Part shown: positions 43,458 to 53,054 of the stretch, piece after piece
How positions within the stretch are numbered: the stretch's first letter is position 1
Layout of the letters: each line of letters starts with the position of its first letter
DNA from: Mesorhizobium sp. NFR06
GTDB taxonomy: Bacteria; Pseudomonadota; Alphaproteobacteria; Rhizobiales; Rhizobiaceae
Assembly (NCBI RefSeq): GCF_900115245.1
Contig: NZ_FOVT01000010.1
Span: 1-64,000, forward strand
DNA length: 64,000 bases
Direction of reading: 5' to 3'
Position numbers and translations under genes: made by a program
The notes under the pieces: model-generated
What the model saw: only the letters and a program-made list of their open reading frames with translations
The model's database searches: none
Told to the model about the DNA's origin: nothing

Positions 43458-46400
43458 ACGCGCTGACCGCCATCCCCTATGCCGAGTTCGGCATCCAGTC
43501 GAACTTTTCCTTCCTGCGCGGCGCCTCCAAGCCGGAGGAGCTTGTGGTGACGGCGAAGTTCTACGGCTTTGCCTCGATCGGTCTCGCCGACCGCAACACC
43601 GTCGCCGGCGTCGTGCGCGCCTGGCAGCAGGCCAGGGTCGAGAAACTGGCCTATCACCCCGGCTGCCGCCTGGTTTTCGGCGACGGCACGCCGGACATCC
43701 TCGCCTATCCCCGCGACCGCCCGGGCTGGGGGCATCTCTGCCGCATGCTGACCCAGGCCAATCTGCGCGACGAGACCGATAAGGGCGCGACGCTGCTTGA
43801 ATTGAGCGACCTTCTCGAATGGGGCGATCGGATGTCGCTGGCGGTTCTGCCCGATCTGTCTGGCGCAGACAGTTTGACGATCATTAGCCGGCTTAAGGAT
43901 CGTTTCGGCCCGGCGCTCCGGCTCGCCGTGGCGCCGGACTATGGGGGCAATGACCGCTTCCGCATCGAGCAGGCCGCGGCGATGGCCGAACACGCGCATG
44001 TCCCGCTGATGGCGACCAACGACGTGCTCTATCATGCCGCCGACCGCCGCCCGCTGCAGGACGTGCTCACGGCGATCCGCCTCAATACGCCCGTCTCCGA
44101 GGTCGGGCTCGAGCTGACGGCCAATGCCGAGCGCCATTTGAAGCCGCCGCTGGAGATGGCGCGGCTTTTCCGCCGCCACCCGCAAGCGCTGGCCGAGACG
44201 CTGCGCTTTGCGGATGAACTCACCTTCGCGCTGAGCGATCTGGAATACAATTATCCGGACGAGCCGACCGAATCCGGCCTCGGCCCGCAGGCCGAGCTCG
44301 AACGCCTGGCGCGCGAAGGCGCGGCCATGCGCTATCCGGCAGGTGTCCCCGAGGAGGTGCTCAAACGCATCGACAGCGAGCTCGCCCTGATCGAGCGCCT
44401 GAATTACGCGCGCTATTTCCTGACCGTTCATGACATCGTCAAATTCGCGCGCAGCAAGGATATCCTTTGCCAGGGCCGCGGCTCGGCCGCCAATTCGATC
44501 ATCTGCTTCTGCATCGGCATCACCGAGGTCGGCCCCGAGCGCATCGACACTTTGTTCGAGCGCTTCATCTCCGAGGAGCGCAACGAGCCGCCCGACATCG
44601 ATGTCGACTTCGAGCATGAACGGCGCGACGAGGTGATCGCCTATATCTACGAGAAATACAGCGCCAAGCGCACCGCGCTCGCCGCCGCCGTCATCAGCTA
44701 TCGCGGCCGCTCGGCCCTGCGCGAGGTGGCGAAAGCCATGGGCCTTTCCGAGGACGTCCGCAGCGCCCTGTCGAGCACCATCTGGGGCTGGTCGACCTCG
44801 GAGCTCGGCGAAAGGGAAGCCAATGCCGGCGGCCTCGACCGCACCGATCCGCTGTCGCGCCAGGTGCTGGAACGCGCCAACGAGATCATGGGCTTCCCGC
44901 GACACCTCTCCCAGCATGTCGGCGGCTTCGTCATCACCCGCGACCGGCTCGACGAGGTCGTGCCCATCGTCAAGACGGCGATGGAGGAGCGCAAGATGGT
45001 CGAATGGGACAAGGACGATCTCGACGCGGTGAAGATCCTCAAGGTGGACGTGCTGGCGCTCGGCATGCTGACCTGCCTGAAGCGCGCTTTCACCTTGCTC
45101 ACGCATCACTATCCGCGGGCGCGGGATGCGTTTGGACAACCCTATGTGCTCGCCACCCTTCCGGAAGAGGACAGGCGCGTCTATGCCATGATCGACCGCG
45201 CCGACACGCTCGGCGTCTTCCAGATCGAGTCGCGCGCGCAGATGTCGATGCTGCCGCGCCTCAGGCCGCAAAATTTCTACGATCTTGTCATCGAAGTGGC
45301 GATCGTGCGCCCCGGCCCGATCCAGGGCGACATGGTGCATCCCTATCTGCGTAGACGGCAGGGCAAGGAGGCGGTCCATTACCCCAGCCCGGAGTTGCGG
45401 AAGATCCTCGGCAAGACGCTGGGCGTGCCGCTGTTCCAGGAGCAGGCGATGAAGATCGCCATCGTCGCCGGCGGCTTCAGGCCGGGCGAGGCGGACGAGC
45501 TTCGTCGCGCGATGGCGACCTTCAAGCGCACCGGCACGATCGGCAACTACCGCCAGCGGATGATCGACGGCATGGTCGGCAATGGCTATGAGAAGGACTT
45601 CGCCGAGCGCTGCTTCAAGCAGATCGAGGGCTTTGGCGAATATGGCTTTCCCGAAAGCCATGCCGCCTCTTTCGCGCTGCTGGTCTACGCCTCCTGCTGG
45701 TTCAAGACCTTCTTTCCCGACGTCTTCTGCGCCGCGATCCTTAACGCGCAGCCGATGGGTTTCTACCAGCCGGCCCAGCTCGTGCGCGACGCGCGCGACC
45801 ACGGCGTCGAGGTGCGTGAGGTCGACATCAACCATTCCGTCTGGGATTGCACGCTGGAGGCGTCGGCCTTCGATCCCTCCCGCATCCTCGAGCGCCACGC
45901 CTCGATGCGCGGCGTCATCGAGACGGCGCATGCCGTGCGGCTTGGCTTCCGCCAGGTCAAGGGTCTCTCCGAAGAGCGCATGGATGCCGTCGTCGCCCGG
46001 CGCGGCGATGGCTATCGATCGGTCAGGGATGTCTGGCTGCGTTCGGGCCTCGATGTCGGCGAGATCGAAAAGCTGGCGCAGGCCGACGCCTTCCGCTCGA
46101 TCGGCCTCGACCGCCGCGCCGCCCTTTGGGAGGTGCGCGCGCTCGACGGCAGAAGCGCCGCCGAGAAACTGCCGCTGTTCGATCGGCCGTCACTGGGTGG
46201 CCTGCGCGAGCTGGAGCCGGAAACGAAGCTGCCGACAATGCCGCTCGGCGAGCATGTCGTCCACGACTACCGTTCGCTCGGCCTGTCGCTGAAGGGGCAC
46301 CCCGTCGCCTTCCTGCGCGAACGGCTCGACCGCGCCGGCGTCACGCCCAATGCCCGCCTGCCGTCGGTGCGCGATGGCCGTCGCGTCTCCGTCGCCGGCC

Positions 46401-46780
46401 TCGTGCTGGTGCGGCAGCGGCCGGGCAAGGGCAATGCGATCTTCCTCACGCTGGAGGACGAAAAATCGATTGCCAACGTCATCATCTGGCCACGGGTCTT
46501 CGACCGCTTCCGCTCCGTCGTCATGGGCGCGCGCTTCATCCGCGTCACCGGCAAATTGCAGCATGAATCGGATGTCATCCACATCGTCGCCGACAGGATC
46601 GAGGATCTGACGTCCTGGCTGGGCGTGCTGCTGCGCGAGCCGCCCACCATCGAACATCGACCCGCCGAACGTCCCGTACGACCCGCGACCGACACACGCG
46701 GCCTGCCGGTCCGCCAGGACATCGGAACCCTGTCGGGCGCCGCGCAACAGGTCATGCCCAAGGGGCGCAATTTCCAGTAG
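43454..46780 (+). CDS. dnaE2: Error-prone DNA polymerase DnaE2
   Basis: This 1108-residue C-family polymerase performs translesion synthesis in the SOS mutasome. The N-terminal PHP domain ([16 protein letters not shown]) is followed by the polymerase core with [21 protein letters not shown] and PDIDVDF (Asp383 and Asp385), then [13 protein letters not shown] and [20 protein letters not shown]-terminal OB fold ([18 protein letters not shown]) is present. Its ATG overlaps the imuB stop. Third gene of the LexA-controlled operon. Confidence 0.96.
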   Translation: MNALTAIPYAEFGIQSNFSFLRGASKPEELVVTAKFYGFASIGLADRNTVAGVVRAWQQARVEKLAYHPGCRLVFGDGTPDILAYPRDRPGWGHLCRMLTQANLRDETDKGATLLELSDLLEWGDRMSLAVLPDLSGADSLTIISRLKDRFGPALRLAVAPDYGGNDRFRIEQAAAMAEHAHVPLMATNDVLYHAADRRPLQDVLTAIRLNTPVSEVGLELTANAERHLKPPLEMARLFRRHPQALAETLRFADELTFALSDLEYNYPDEPTESGLGPQAELERLAREGAAMRYPAGVPEEVLKRIDSELALIERLNYARYFLTVHDIVKFARSKDILCQGRGSAANSIICFCIGITEVGPERIDTLFERFISEERNEPPDIDVDFEHERRDEVIAYIYEKYSAKRTALAAAVISYRGRSALREVAKAMGLSEDVRSALSSTIWGWSTSELGEREANAGGLDRTDPLSRQVLERANEIMGFPRHLSQHVGGFVITRDRLDEVVPIVKTAMEERKMVEWDKDDLDAVKILKVDVLALGMLTCLKRAFTLLTHHYPRARDAFGQPYVLATLPEEDRRVYAMIDRADTLGVFQIESRAQMSMLPRLRPQNFYDLVIEVAIVRPGPIQGDMVHPYLRRRQGKEAVHYPSPELRKILGKTLGVPLFQEQAMKIAIVAGGFRPGEADELRRAMATFKRTGTIGNYRQRMIDGMVGNGYEKDFAERCFKQIEGFGEYGFPESHAASFALLVYASCWFKTFFPDVFCAAILNAQPMGFYQPAQLVRDARDHGVEVREVDINHSVWDCTLEASAFDPSRILERHASMRGVIETAHAVRLGFRQVKGLSEERMDAVVARRGDGYRSVRDVWLRSGLDVGEIEKLAQADAFRSIGLDRRAALWEVRALDGRSAAEKLPLFDRPSLGGLRELEPETKLPTMPLGEHVVHDYRSLGLSLKGHPVAFLRERLDRAGVTPNARLPSVRDGRRVSVAGLVLVRQRPGKGNAIFLTLEDEKSIANVIIWPRVFDRFRSVVMGARFIRVTGKLQHESDVIHIVADRIEDLTSWLGVLLREPPTIEHRPAERPVRPATDTRGLPVRQDIGTLSGAAQQVMPKGRNFQ

Positions 46781-46806
46781 GAATGGAGCGAAAGGCGGGA
46801 GCGCTT

Positions 46807-46987
46807 CGTCATCCACGGGCGGACCAAGGAGCGGAGCGACGCAGCGCAGACCCGAGGATCCACGCCGTTACCGGCGAGCGCCGCCACGGTGCAGAATTCT
46901 GCCCTGTTGCACTTCGTGGCCAACGTCACGGCATGGATCCCAGGGTCTCCGCAACGCCGCTTCGCGGCTGCTTCGCCCTGAAAGTCG
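46807..46987. repeat. Dispersed palindromic repeat family A, long copy 7
   Basis: The copy begins CGTCATCCACGGGCGGACCA and has the GTGCAGAATTCTGCC core, plus ATCCACGCCGTTA and CACGGCATGGATCC arms. The closing arm is degenerate (CTGCTTCGCCCTGAAAGTCG). It lies directly after dnaE2. Confidence 0.78.
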
Positions 46988-46995
46988 CAGCTCGC

Positions 46996-47253
46996 TCAGG
47001 ACGGCCCGCTGAGCCGCGGCGGTGGGGTCAGCATATCCTCGGCCGAGATCGTGCGCGCCTCGGAAGGCAGCATGATCGGGATGCCGTCGCGAACCGGATA
47101 GGCGAGCTTCGCCACGCGCGAAACCAGCTCGTTGCGCTCGGGATCCCAGGTCAGCGGTCCCTTGGTCAGCGGGCAGGCCAGCAATTCCAGAAGCTTCGGG
47201 TCGACCGTGGCTTTTCGAGAGTCACGTCCGTCCGCTGACATCGCACTTTCCAT
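46996..47253 (-). CDS. Trm112/UPF0434 family protein
   Basis: This 85-residue (or 81 from an internal ATG at 47241) small protein has the Trm112 fold: [52 protein letters not shown] in order. Trm112 proteins activate methyltransferases in eukaryotes and archaea; the bacterial role is not settled. It is convergent with dnaE2, separated by repeat copy 7. Confidence 0.88.
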   Translation of the reverse strand: MESAMSADGRDSRKATVDPKLLELLACPLTKGPLTWDPERNELVSRVAKLAYPVRDGIPIMLPSEARTISAEDMLTPPPRLSGPS

Positions 47254-47285
47254 TGTCCAATTCCCCGGCTCAAAGTGTGTTAGGT

Positions 47286-47457
47286 CAGGCCGAGCCGAAA
47301 ATGGTGGCTTCCGAGAACCGGAGCGGAGCGTACTTAAAAGTACATGAGCACCGGCCTACGCCGACCGTAGCCTTAGTTTAGCTACCGCGCCACTCACGAG
47401 TGCTTCGGCCGGCGCAGGCCGGAAGCGCAGGAAGCCGCCATTTGCAGGCCGGCCTCA
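47286..47457. repeat. Long imperfect inverted repeat, possible structured element
   Basis: Left end (CAGGCCGAGCCGAAAATGGT then GGCTTCC) and right end (GGAAGCCGCCATTTGCAGGCC) are imperfect reverse complements over about 35 bp. Inside are a second palindrome GTACTTAAAAGTAC (47330-47343), GAGCACCGG and GGCCGGCGCAGGCC. It fills most of the gap between two minus-strand genes. No coding frame fits. Confidence 0.6.
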
Positions 47458-47472
47458 TCTGAATATCAACAC

Positions 47473-48144
47473 CTATTGCAGACTTGACCCAAATTCCTCG
47501 TCCTCGCGCGCCAGCGTCATTTCGGTGATGGCGATCAGCGTCTCCGCGCGCGTCTTGAGGTCCGGCGCTTCCAGCAGCGCCTGCTTCTCTGCCGGTCCGT
47601 AAGGCGCCATCATCGACAGCGCGTTGACCAGCATGCCGTTTTCGGCGCGGCTGACGCTTTCCCAGTCCGCCTCGAGGTCGTTGGCCTGCAGATAGGCGCG
47701 AAAGGCCTTGAGCAGCGCCGGCCGGTCGACCTCGGCGCCGGCCGAATCTTCCTCAAGGTCGGCGAGAAACGGCGCGATTCGGCACTGCCGGAACGGTGTT
47801 TTCGCCGCAAGCTCCTGCGTGATGCGAAACCGGCACACGCCCTGCAGCGAGATCAGGTAGCGGCCGTCGCCGGTCTCGGCGAGCGAGATGATGCGCCCGG
47901 CGCAACCGACGCTGCACAGCTCCGGCTCGCCATCAGCCCGCAATGCGCCGTCGAGGCTGGGCTGGATCATGCCGATCAGCCGCGAGCCGGCCATCGCCTG
48001 GTCGATCATCTGCAGGTAGCGCGGCTCGAAAATGTTGAGCGGCATGCGGCCGCCGGGAAGCAGCAGCGCTCCGGCAAGGGGGAACACCGGGATCGCCGGC
48101 GGCAGATCCTTGGCGCGCCGGTAGAGTGCGTTACCGACGCGCAT
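47473..48144 (-). CDS. LON peptidase substrate-binding domain protein
   Basis: This 223-residue protein consists only of the LON N-terminal domain: LPPAIPVFPLAGALLLPGGRMPLNIFEPRYLQMIDQAM, then GCAGRIISLAETGDGRYLISLQGVCRFRI. No ATPase or protease domain is attached. Such stand-alone LON domains are of unknown role. GGAGG precedes the start at 48144. The thioredoxin/TPR gene lies upstream on the same strand, a common pairing in rhizobia. Confidence 0.9.
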   Translation of the reverse strand: MRVGNALYRRAKDLPPAIPVFPLAGALLLPGGRMPLNIFEPRYLQMIDQAMAGSRLIGMIQPSLDGALRADGEPELCSVGCAGRIISLAETGDGRYLISLQGVCRFRITQELAAKTPFRQCRIAPFLADLEEDSAGAEVDRPALLKAFRAYLQANDLEADWESVSRAENGMLVNALSMMAPYGPAEKQALLEAPDLKTRAETLIAITEMTLAREDEEFGSSLQ

Positions 48145-48300
48145 CGCAACCCTCCGCAAGCAACGCCGGCAAGCCCATCAACCTGCAATCTCCTCTCGCG
48201 CCGGCAACCCGCCTTCATGGCAATGGGCCGCCAGCCCTGACCATATGTGGCGCCGGCGCGCCGTTGCTCAAGCCTGCCGGCCACGGCAGCCGGCAAAAAA

Positions 48301-48453
48301 CTTCAATTCCAGGAACAAGCGTAGCGGTTTTCCGTCCGGAAACAAAACCTAGAGCACGATGCCGAAAAGGGTGCAGCGGTTTTCGCACGACATCATGCTC
48401 TATCTCTTTGATTCAGAGCAGTTCGGCGATTCTGTGAAACGCTGAACCGCTCT
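48301..48453. repeat. Family B palindromes in tandem
   Basis: It joins one AATTCCAGGAA...GCGGTTTTCC element (48304-48340), one AGAGCACGATGCCGAAAA... TTTTCGCACGACATCATGCTCT hairpin (48350-48400), and a TCTTTGATTCAGAGCAGTTC segment ending CTCTA. The last three bases CTA (48452-48454) are the stop codon (TAG) of the thioredoxin gene on the minus strand. This fills most of the 307-bp gap. Confidence 0.8.
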
Positions 48454-49444
48454 ACGAGAACAGCAGCGACGACAGCTTGCGCCGCGCCGCCAGCGTCGCC
48501 TCGTCGGTCATTCCCCAGGCTTCGAAGAGCTTCAACAGTTGCGCCCTGGCGCCGTCGTCGTTCCACGTCCGGTCGGCCTTGACGATTGCCAGGAGATTGT
48601 CGGCGGCCAGCGTTCGCTCGCCGCGCGCATTCTGGATCATCGCCAGGTCGAAGCGTGCCTGATGGTCGGCCGGATTGGCGGCAAGCCGGCGCTCGAACTC
48701 GGCCGGGTTGCCCAGGGCCGCCGCTTCCGCCGCAAGCGCCATCTTGGCGCGCAGCGCGGCCAGCGCCGGCGCCTCCTTCTTGTCCTCGGGCGCCCGGGCC
48801 AGAACGGCTTCGGCGCCTTCCGCGTCCCCGGCATCGAACAAAATCTCGCCGAGGCCCGCGACCGCCTCGACGGTCTCCGGTGCCTGCTCCAGGATCGCCT
48901 CATAGATGTCGGCCGCGGTCTGGACGTCGCCGGCCGTGCGCGCCTCGGCCGCCGCGGCAAGCGCGTCCGCGACCTGCGGCGCGCCGCCGCCCTTGCCGCC
49001 GACCTTCTGGATGAACTGGTTGATCTGGCTTTCCGGGATCGCGCCCATGAAGCCGTCGACCGGGTGGCCGTCCTTGAAGGCGATGACCGCGGGGATCGAC
49101 TGGATGCCGAGCTGGCCGGCGATCGAGGGATGGTCGTCGATGTTCATCTTGACCAGCTTGACCTTGCCGCCGGCGGCGTTCACCGCCTTTTCGAGCTGCG
49201 GCGTGAGCTGCTTGCAAGGCCCGCACCACGGCGCCCAGAAGTCGACAAGCACCGGCTGACGGCGCGATTCCTGGATGACGTCGGCAGCGAAGGTCGCGGT
49301 CGTCGTGTCCTTGATCAGGTCGGCGGCCGCCGGCGCATCGCCCAGCGAAAGCTTGGCGCGGTCGCCGCCGCCATATTGCACCGTCTGGGCATATGGGCCG
49401 CCATTGCCGCCAAACGAGCCGCTGAACGGATTGTTGTCACTCAT
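48452..49444 (-). CDS. Thioredoxin-TPR protein (CnoX/YbbN-like)
   Basis: This 330-residue protein has a thioredoxin domain with WCGPC (Cys74 and Cys77) after a Gly/Asn-rich N-terminus, and a helical TPR region (about 180-330: AEARTAGDVQTAADIYEAIL). It resembles E. coli CnoX, a chaperedoxin acting with GroEL; unlike E. coli CnoX, both active-site cysteines are present. Start at 49444. Its stop codon lies in a family B palindromic repeat. Confidence 0.92.
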   Translation of the reverse strand: MSDNNPFSGSFGGNGGPYAQTVQYGGGDRAKLSLGDAPAAADLIKDTTTATFAADVIQESRRQPVLVDFWAPWCGPCKQLTPQLEKAVNAAGGKVKLVKMNIDDHPSIAGQLGIQSIPAVIAFKDGHPVDGFMGAIPESQINQFIQKVGGKGGGAPQVADALAAAAEARTAGDVQTAADIYEAILEQAPETVEAVAGLGEILFDAGDAEGAEAVLARAPEDKKEAPALAALRAKMALAAEAAALGNPAEFERRLAANPADHQARFDLAMIQNARGERTLAADNLLAIVKADRTWNDDGARAQLLKLFEAWGMTDEATLAARRKLSSLLFS

Positions 49445-49539
49445 CGTGTTCGCCCTTTCGGTCGCGCTCGGCATCGCCGCCCGGCGCGTCATTGTCGGAT
49501 TTCGGAACCGCCCTCCATGTGGCGATCAGCCCCTGAGTT

Positions 49540-50040
49540 TCAAGATAACGAGACTTTCAAGATAACAGGATCATGGCCGGTTGCCTCGACGAATCTGATC
49601 AGATCGGCGGCGGCGATCGAGGTCGTCGCCTCGTTGGTCAGCGGATGGCCGTTGATGACGTCGTGGCTCATCAACTCCTGGTCGAGCACCACCTTGACCT
49701 TCGCCTGCGTGTCGTTGATCAGGCCGAACACGGTGACCGCGCCGGGAATGACGCCGAGCAGTTCCATCAGCATTTCCGGCTTGCCGAACGACACCCGCCC
49801 GGCGGCGCCGATCAGCTGATGGATCTGCTTCAGATCGACCACGGCCTCCTCGCCGACGGTGACCAGGAAATAATTGTCCTTCTTGTCCTTGAGGAACAGG
49901 TTCTTGGTATGGCCGCCGGGAATTTCGCCGCGCAAGGCCTGGGAATCGGCGACCGTGTAGAGCGGCGGATGCCTGACCGTCGAAACGGCAATGCCGAGAC
50001 CGGCAAGAAAGTCATTGAGCTCGGCTTCGGTCTTCGGCAT
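49540..50040 (-). CDS. Prolyl-tRNA deacylase-like protein (ProXp/YbaK fold)
   Basis: This 166-residue protein has the INS/YbaK editing-domain fold: VSTVRHPPLYTVADSQALRGEIPGGHTKNLFLKDKKDNYFLV and VIPGAVTVFGLINDTQAKVKVVLDQEL. It likely hydrolyses mischarged Ala-tRNA(Pro) in trans, as PrdX/ProXp-ala does. Single gene. Confidence 0.9.
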   Translation of the reverse strand: MPKTEAELNDFLAGLGIAVSTVRHPPLYTVADSQALRGEIPGGHTKNLFLKDKKDNYFLVTVGEEAVVDLKQIHQLIGAAGRVSFGKPEMLMELLGVIPGAVTVFGLINDTQAKVKVVLDQELMSHDVINGHPLTNEATTSIAAADLIRFVEATGHDPVILKVSLS

Positions 50041-50249
50041 CGGTCCTCACGCGATCAAACAGGGGTGATGCCGTTTACGGCCAATGCTGCCTTCGGGGCA
50101 AGGCCGCCGAGATGGGCCAACGCGAATCCGCACCCCCGCAGCGAACTTCGCCGGGACGGAAGGCCGCTCCAAAAAGACCGTCATTTCCCTGTTGCAATCG
50201 CCGCGCTCTTCGGCCATATAGGCGCGGCTTGCGGCCCGAGGCCGCGCGA

Positions 50250-50324
50250 GCGGGTGTAGCTCAGGGGTAGAGCACAACCTTGCCAAGGTTGGGGTCGGGC
50301 GTTCGAATCGCCTCACCCGCTCCA
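50250..50324 (+). tRNA. tRNA-Gly (anticodon GCC)
   Basis: The cloverleaf is complete: acceptor GCGGGTG/CACCCGC, D arm GCTCAGGGGTAGAGC, anticodon stem CAACC/GGTTG with loop TTGCCAA (GCC), T arm GGGCG-TTCGAAT-CGCCT. Discriminator T is at 50321 and an encoded CCA at 50322-50324. Confidence 0.97.
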
Positions 50325-50356
50325 GTTTCCTCAAGGAAGCAAGCGCTATGAAAATG

Positions 50357-50379
50357 GGCCGGATCGATCCGGCCTTTTT
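50357..50379 (+). terminator. Terminator of the tRNA-Gly transcript
   Basis: GGCCGGA (50357-50363) and TCCGGCC (50368-50374) form a stem with loop TCGA, followed by TTTTT. Confidence 0.85.
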
Positions 50380-50646
50380 CATATCTGTCGGGCAGCACCT
50401 GGACAGCACGATCATTTCTTACCGCGTATGACCTGGAAATCCGGCTTGCCGCAACGTGCCTTGCGGGGCTCGAACGATACCCGACCGACCAGTGCGGGAC
50501 GGAATTGCCAGGATCGGAGAAGCGCTGCCCGTTCCGCAAGCCGGGGGCCCGCCGGTGCGCTGGTGAGAGGGAGAACTGGGCAGGCCTGCCTCGAGGCAGT
50601 CGGCGGACAGGACCATCCGACCATCACATAGTGGCGTTGAAATCAG

Positions 50647-50670
50647 CACCAAATGATGCCATTTATGGTG
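50647..50670. promoter_or_regulatory. Likely VapB autoregulatory operator
   Basis: An imperfect palindrome, outer CACCA/TGGTG and inner AAATG/CATTT, lies 15 bp upstream of the antitoxin ATG. Antitoxins of this class usually bind such inverted repeats with their toxin. Confidence 0.5.
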
Positions 50671-50684
50671 CGAGGAGACAGGCC

Positions 50685-50885
50685 ATGCGTTCCACCATCA
50701 ACATCGACGACAGGCTCATGGAGAAAGCCCGGTCGCTGACCGGGGTGAAGGAAACGGCCGCCATCGTCCGGCAAGCGTTGGAAACGCTCGTGCGTGTCGA
50801 AGCCGGGAAGCGCTTGATCGCCCTTGGTGGCACGATGCCTGACGCCGAGGCGGCGCCGCGGCGCCGGAGCGAGGCAGCGGGGTGA
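50685..50885 (+). CDS. vapB: Type II antitoxin, VapB family
   Basis: This 66-residue antitoxin begins with a ribbon-helix-helix segment (MRSTINIDDRLMEKARSLTGVKETAAIVRQALETLV), typical of VapB antitoxins of the DUF2191 type. The C-terminal tail (MPDAEAAPRRRSEAAG) would thread into the toxin. CGAGGAG precedes ATG 50685. Its stop overlaps the GTG of vapC (GTGA). Confidence 0.87.
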   Translation: MRSTINIDDRLMEKARSLTGVKETAAIVRQALETLVRVEAGKRLIALGGTMPDAEAAPRRRSEAAG

Positions 50886-51262
50886 TTCTTGCCGACACGT
50901 CGATCTGGATCGATCATTTTCGTCATTCCGACGCGGAACTGCGCCGGGTCATCGAGGAGGACATGCTGCTTTCCCATCCATTCGTGATCGGCGAGCTGGC
51001 GTTGGGCAGCCTGCGCGAACGGACGGCGGTGCTGGCGTTTCTGGCGGCACAGCGGCAGGCTGCCGTCGCTGCCCATGACGAGATCATGACCATGATCGAA
51101 CACCACCGGCTGTTCAGCATGGGCGTCGGCTATACCGACGCGCATCTGCTGGCGTCGGTATTGCTGGAGCGCGGGGCGGCGCTGTGGACGCGCGACAAGG
51201 GCCTGCAAGCAGCGGCGGCGAAAGCCGGCGCTGCCCTGCACGCGCCGACTGCCGCCTCCTGA
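50882..51262 (+). CDS. vapC: Type II toxin, VapC PIN-domain ribonuclease
   Basis: This 126-residue PIN nuclease keeps the acidic active site: Asp5 (ILADTSIWIDHF), Glu38 (VIGELALG), Asp86 (GYTDAHLLAS) and Asp105 (LWTRDKGL). It probably cleaves RNA such as a tRNA anticodon loop. It starts with GTG overlapping vapB. Located close to a tRNA gene, a usual place for accessory modules. Confidence 0.92.
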   Translation: MILADTSIWIDHFRHSDAELRRVIEEDMLLSHPFVIGELALGSLRERTAVLAFLAAQRQAAVAAHDEIMTMIEHHRLFSMGVGYTDAHLLASVLLERGAALWTRDKGLQAAAAKAGAALHAPTAAS

Positions 51263-51469
51263 AGCGACGGCAAGCGATTCAACGCCGGATCACATCGGAT
51301 AACGTTTGCGTTCCATCTCCATTCCAACGCCGGAGCGGCCTCTATATGCCCTTTCCGGGGCCGAGAACCGCCGGCGGTGAATGGCCTGCACCGCGACACG
51401 ACGCGACCGGACGGCCCTTTTCGGAAAAAGCGGTTTTGCCGCGTCTTTCCATCGCAGGGAGATGTCATC

Positions 51470-51865
51470 ATGCATTCCTTCATCCCAAAAATCATCGCGG
51501 CCGCATCGATCTTCGCGGCCATACCGCTTTCGAGCGCCTATGCCGTGCACCGCCACCATAGGACGCAGGTCGACACCACGACCACCGCATCGGTGCCGGT
51601 CAATCCGGAAGCGAAAGCGGCGCTAGCCCAGTTGCTCGGCATCAAGCAGGGTATCCGCGCGGCCAGGGAGGCCGGCAAGATCACACAGGATCAGGCCCGC
51701 GAGTTGATGCAGCAGGCGGATACCATCCAGCACGCCGCGTTGACTTCCGGCGACCGTTCGACGCTCGGGCAGATCAATCAGCTGGATCAGCGGCTGCAAA
51801 GCGCCACCGGCCAAGGAACCTATATGGGCGACGGTGCCGACGGTGGTTACTATCCGAACGGCTGA
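51470..51865 (+). CDS. Small secreted helical protein
   Basis: This 131-residue protein has a signal peptide (residues 1-25, SSAYA), a His-rich start of the mature part (VHRHHRTQVDTTTTASV), then a helical segment (EAKAALAQLLGIKQGIRAAREAGKITQDQARELMQQADTI, in two pieces) and a Gly/Tyr tail. I do not recognise the family. GGGAGA precedes the ATG at 51470. Confidence 0.65.
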   Translation: MHSFIPKIIAAASIFAAIPLSSAYAVHRHHRTQVDTTTTASVPVNPEAKAALAQLLGIKQGIRAAREAGKITQDQARELMQQADTIQHAALTSGDRSTLGQINQLDQRLQSATGQGTYMGDGADGGYYPNG

Positions 51866-51913
51866 CAGATATACGCCGTTCGTCAAGCGGCGGCCGGTGT
51901 GATCAAACCTTGC

Positions 51914-52036
51914 TTGAGCAATTCCAGGAAAAGCGACACGGATCAGGCTCGGCGGCCTCGCCGTAGCCTTGCCCCAGGAATTGGGTCAAAACAAAGAGAG
52001 AGCGTTTCGCGTTTACGTGAAACGGTGAAAAGCTCC
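51914..52036. repeat. Family B palindromic element, rearranged copy
   Basis: It starts GAGCAATTCCAGGAAAAGCG, continues with an unrelated insert, then CCCAGGAATTGGGTCAAAAC and GAGCGTTTCGCGTTTACGTGAAACGGTGAAAAGCTC. The outer GAGC/GCTC ends pair. It lies between two convergent small secreted-protein genes. Confidence 0.65.
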
Positions 52037-52077
52037 AGGCCTCACACCGGCGCTGCCGCTATGCGCGATCCCGTCGC

Positions 52078-52374
52078 TCAGTGATTGTGCGACTGCTGGA
52101 ACCCGGCCACGTCGTACTGCGATACGCTCTTCGGGTTCTTCGAATTCTGCGGCTGGGTGCCCGCGTAATGCGTTCCCGCATTGCCGTCCGGGTTGAAGGC
52201 TGAACCCGGGGCCGAGGCGGCGTGACCCGGCGTGGCGTCCCCTGTCTGAGCGGTGCCGATGGTCTGGCTGGGTTGACCAGTGGTCCCGGTTACGGTGTGG
52301 ACGTTGGCGGCCAGGGCCGTGCCGGCAGAGGCCATGAACAAGCCGGCAATCATGGGCGTGAGGAGATGCTTCAT
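52078..52374 (-). CDS. Small secreted Thr/Gly-rich protein
   Basis: This 98-residue protein has a signal peptide (residues 1-22, GTALA) and a mature part of low complexity rich in Thr, Gly, Asn and Gln (VHTVTGTTGQPSQTIGTAQT). It ends YDVAGFQQSHNH. No cysteines. I do not recognise the family. GGAGAAC lies before the start. Confidence 0.65.
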   Translation of the reverse strand: MKHLLTPMIAGLFMASAGTALAANVHTVTGTTGQPSQTIGTAQTGDATPGHAASAPGSAFNPDGNAGTHYAGTQPQNSKNPKSVSQYDVAGFQQSHNH

Positions 52375-52537
52375 CGTGTTCTCCTAAAAGCATCGGGTTT
52401 CAGGAGGGGCTCTCGGGTCCTTGGGAGCGCCCGGCGAGTAGACATGCCCCACAAACGCTTTCGCGCCGCGAATCATCCAGACCTCGCGAAACCGTGATGT
52501 CACGCGGGCCGGCCGACCGCCCTCGCCGACCATGCAC

Positions 52538-52978
52538 CTACGCCAGCCGCGCCCTGGTCGTGCGCGGTGTCGCCAGCAAGAGGCTGGTCTCGCTGCCCGT
52601 TATGCCGGGGATCAGCCGGATGCGGCGCAGCACGGCGTCGAAATCGGTCAGCGTGGCGGTGCCGAGCTCGACCACCAGGTCCCAGCGGCCGTTGGTGGTG
52701 TGGATGGTCGAGACCTCGGCGAGGCCGCCAAGCGCCTTGACCACGCGGTCAGCGGCATGGCCTTCGATCTCGATCATCATCACGCCGCGTATGCGTTGAT
52801 CGACCGCATCGGCGCGCAGCACCACCGTATAGCCGATGATCTCGCCGGACTTTTCCAGTCGCTCCATGCGTGCCCTGACCGTCGCGCGCGAAACGCCGAG
52901 GTCGACTGCGAGATCCGACACACTGCGCCGCGCATCGTGCCGCAGAAGCGTGACCAGTCTTTCGTCAAGCGCATCCAT
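52538..52978 (-). CDS. Lrp/AsnC-family transcriptional regulator
   Basis: This 146-residue regulator has the N-terminal helix-turn-helix (LDERLVTLLRHDARRSVSDLAVDLGVSRATVRARMERLEKSGEI) and a RAM/ACT-like effector domain (VVKALGGLAEVSTIHTTNGRWDLVVELGT). It is divergent from the arginase gene, with 132 bp between starts. The context makes it the likely regulator of arginine and ornithine catabolism, responding to an amino acid. Confidence 0.9.
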   Translation of the reverse strand: MDALDERLVTLLRHDARRSVSDLAVDLGVSRATVRARMERLEKSGEIIGYTVVLRADAVDQRIRGVMMIEIEGHAADRVVKALGGLAEVSTIHTTNGRWDLVVELGTATLTDFDAVLRRIRLIPGITGSETSLLLATPRTTRARLA

Positions 52979-52994
52979 GATTGCTCACTTTGGT

Positions 52995-53054
52995 CAAATT
53001 GCCTGCTCGAAATGATAAATCAGCCTTTTCGAAAAGCCAATTTTGCCTGTTCAA
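52995..53054. promoter_or_regulatory. Candidate Lrp-type operator between regulator and arginase
   Basis: Two similar direct blocks, CAAATTGCCTGCTC (52995) and CAATTTTGCCTGTTC (53038), flank the palindrome CTTTTCGAAAAG (53025-53036). Lrp-family proteins typically bind several such AT-rich sites. Confidence 0.5.

Larger units (their letters stand above)
50325..50684. other. 360-bp region downstream of tRNA-Gly
   Basis: It holds the tRNA terminator, then about 230 bp without a supported gene, and the vapBC promoter region. Small open frames on both strands have no recognisable similarity. The stretch could be the remnant of an insertion at the tRNA, but no attachment-site repeat of the tRNA 3' end was found here. 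Confidence 0.4.

Noticed and set aside
43397..45931. An 844-codon open frame on the minus strand
   Set aside because: Antisense to dnaE2 with no recognisable domain; the plus-strand polymerase is complete.
50261..50539. A minus-strand frame ending AIRTPDPNLGKVVLYP
   Set aside because: This is the familiar spurious translation of the antisense of a tRNA-Gly gene, not a protein.
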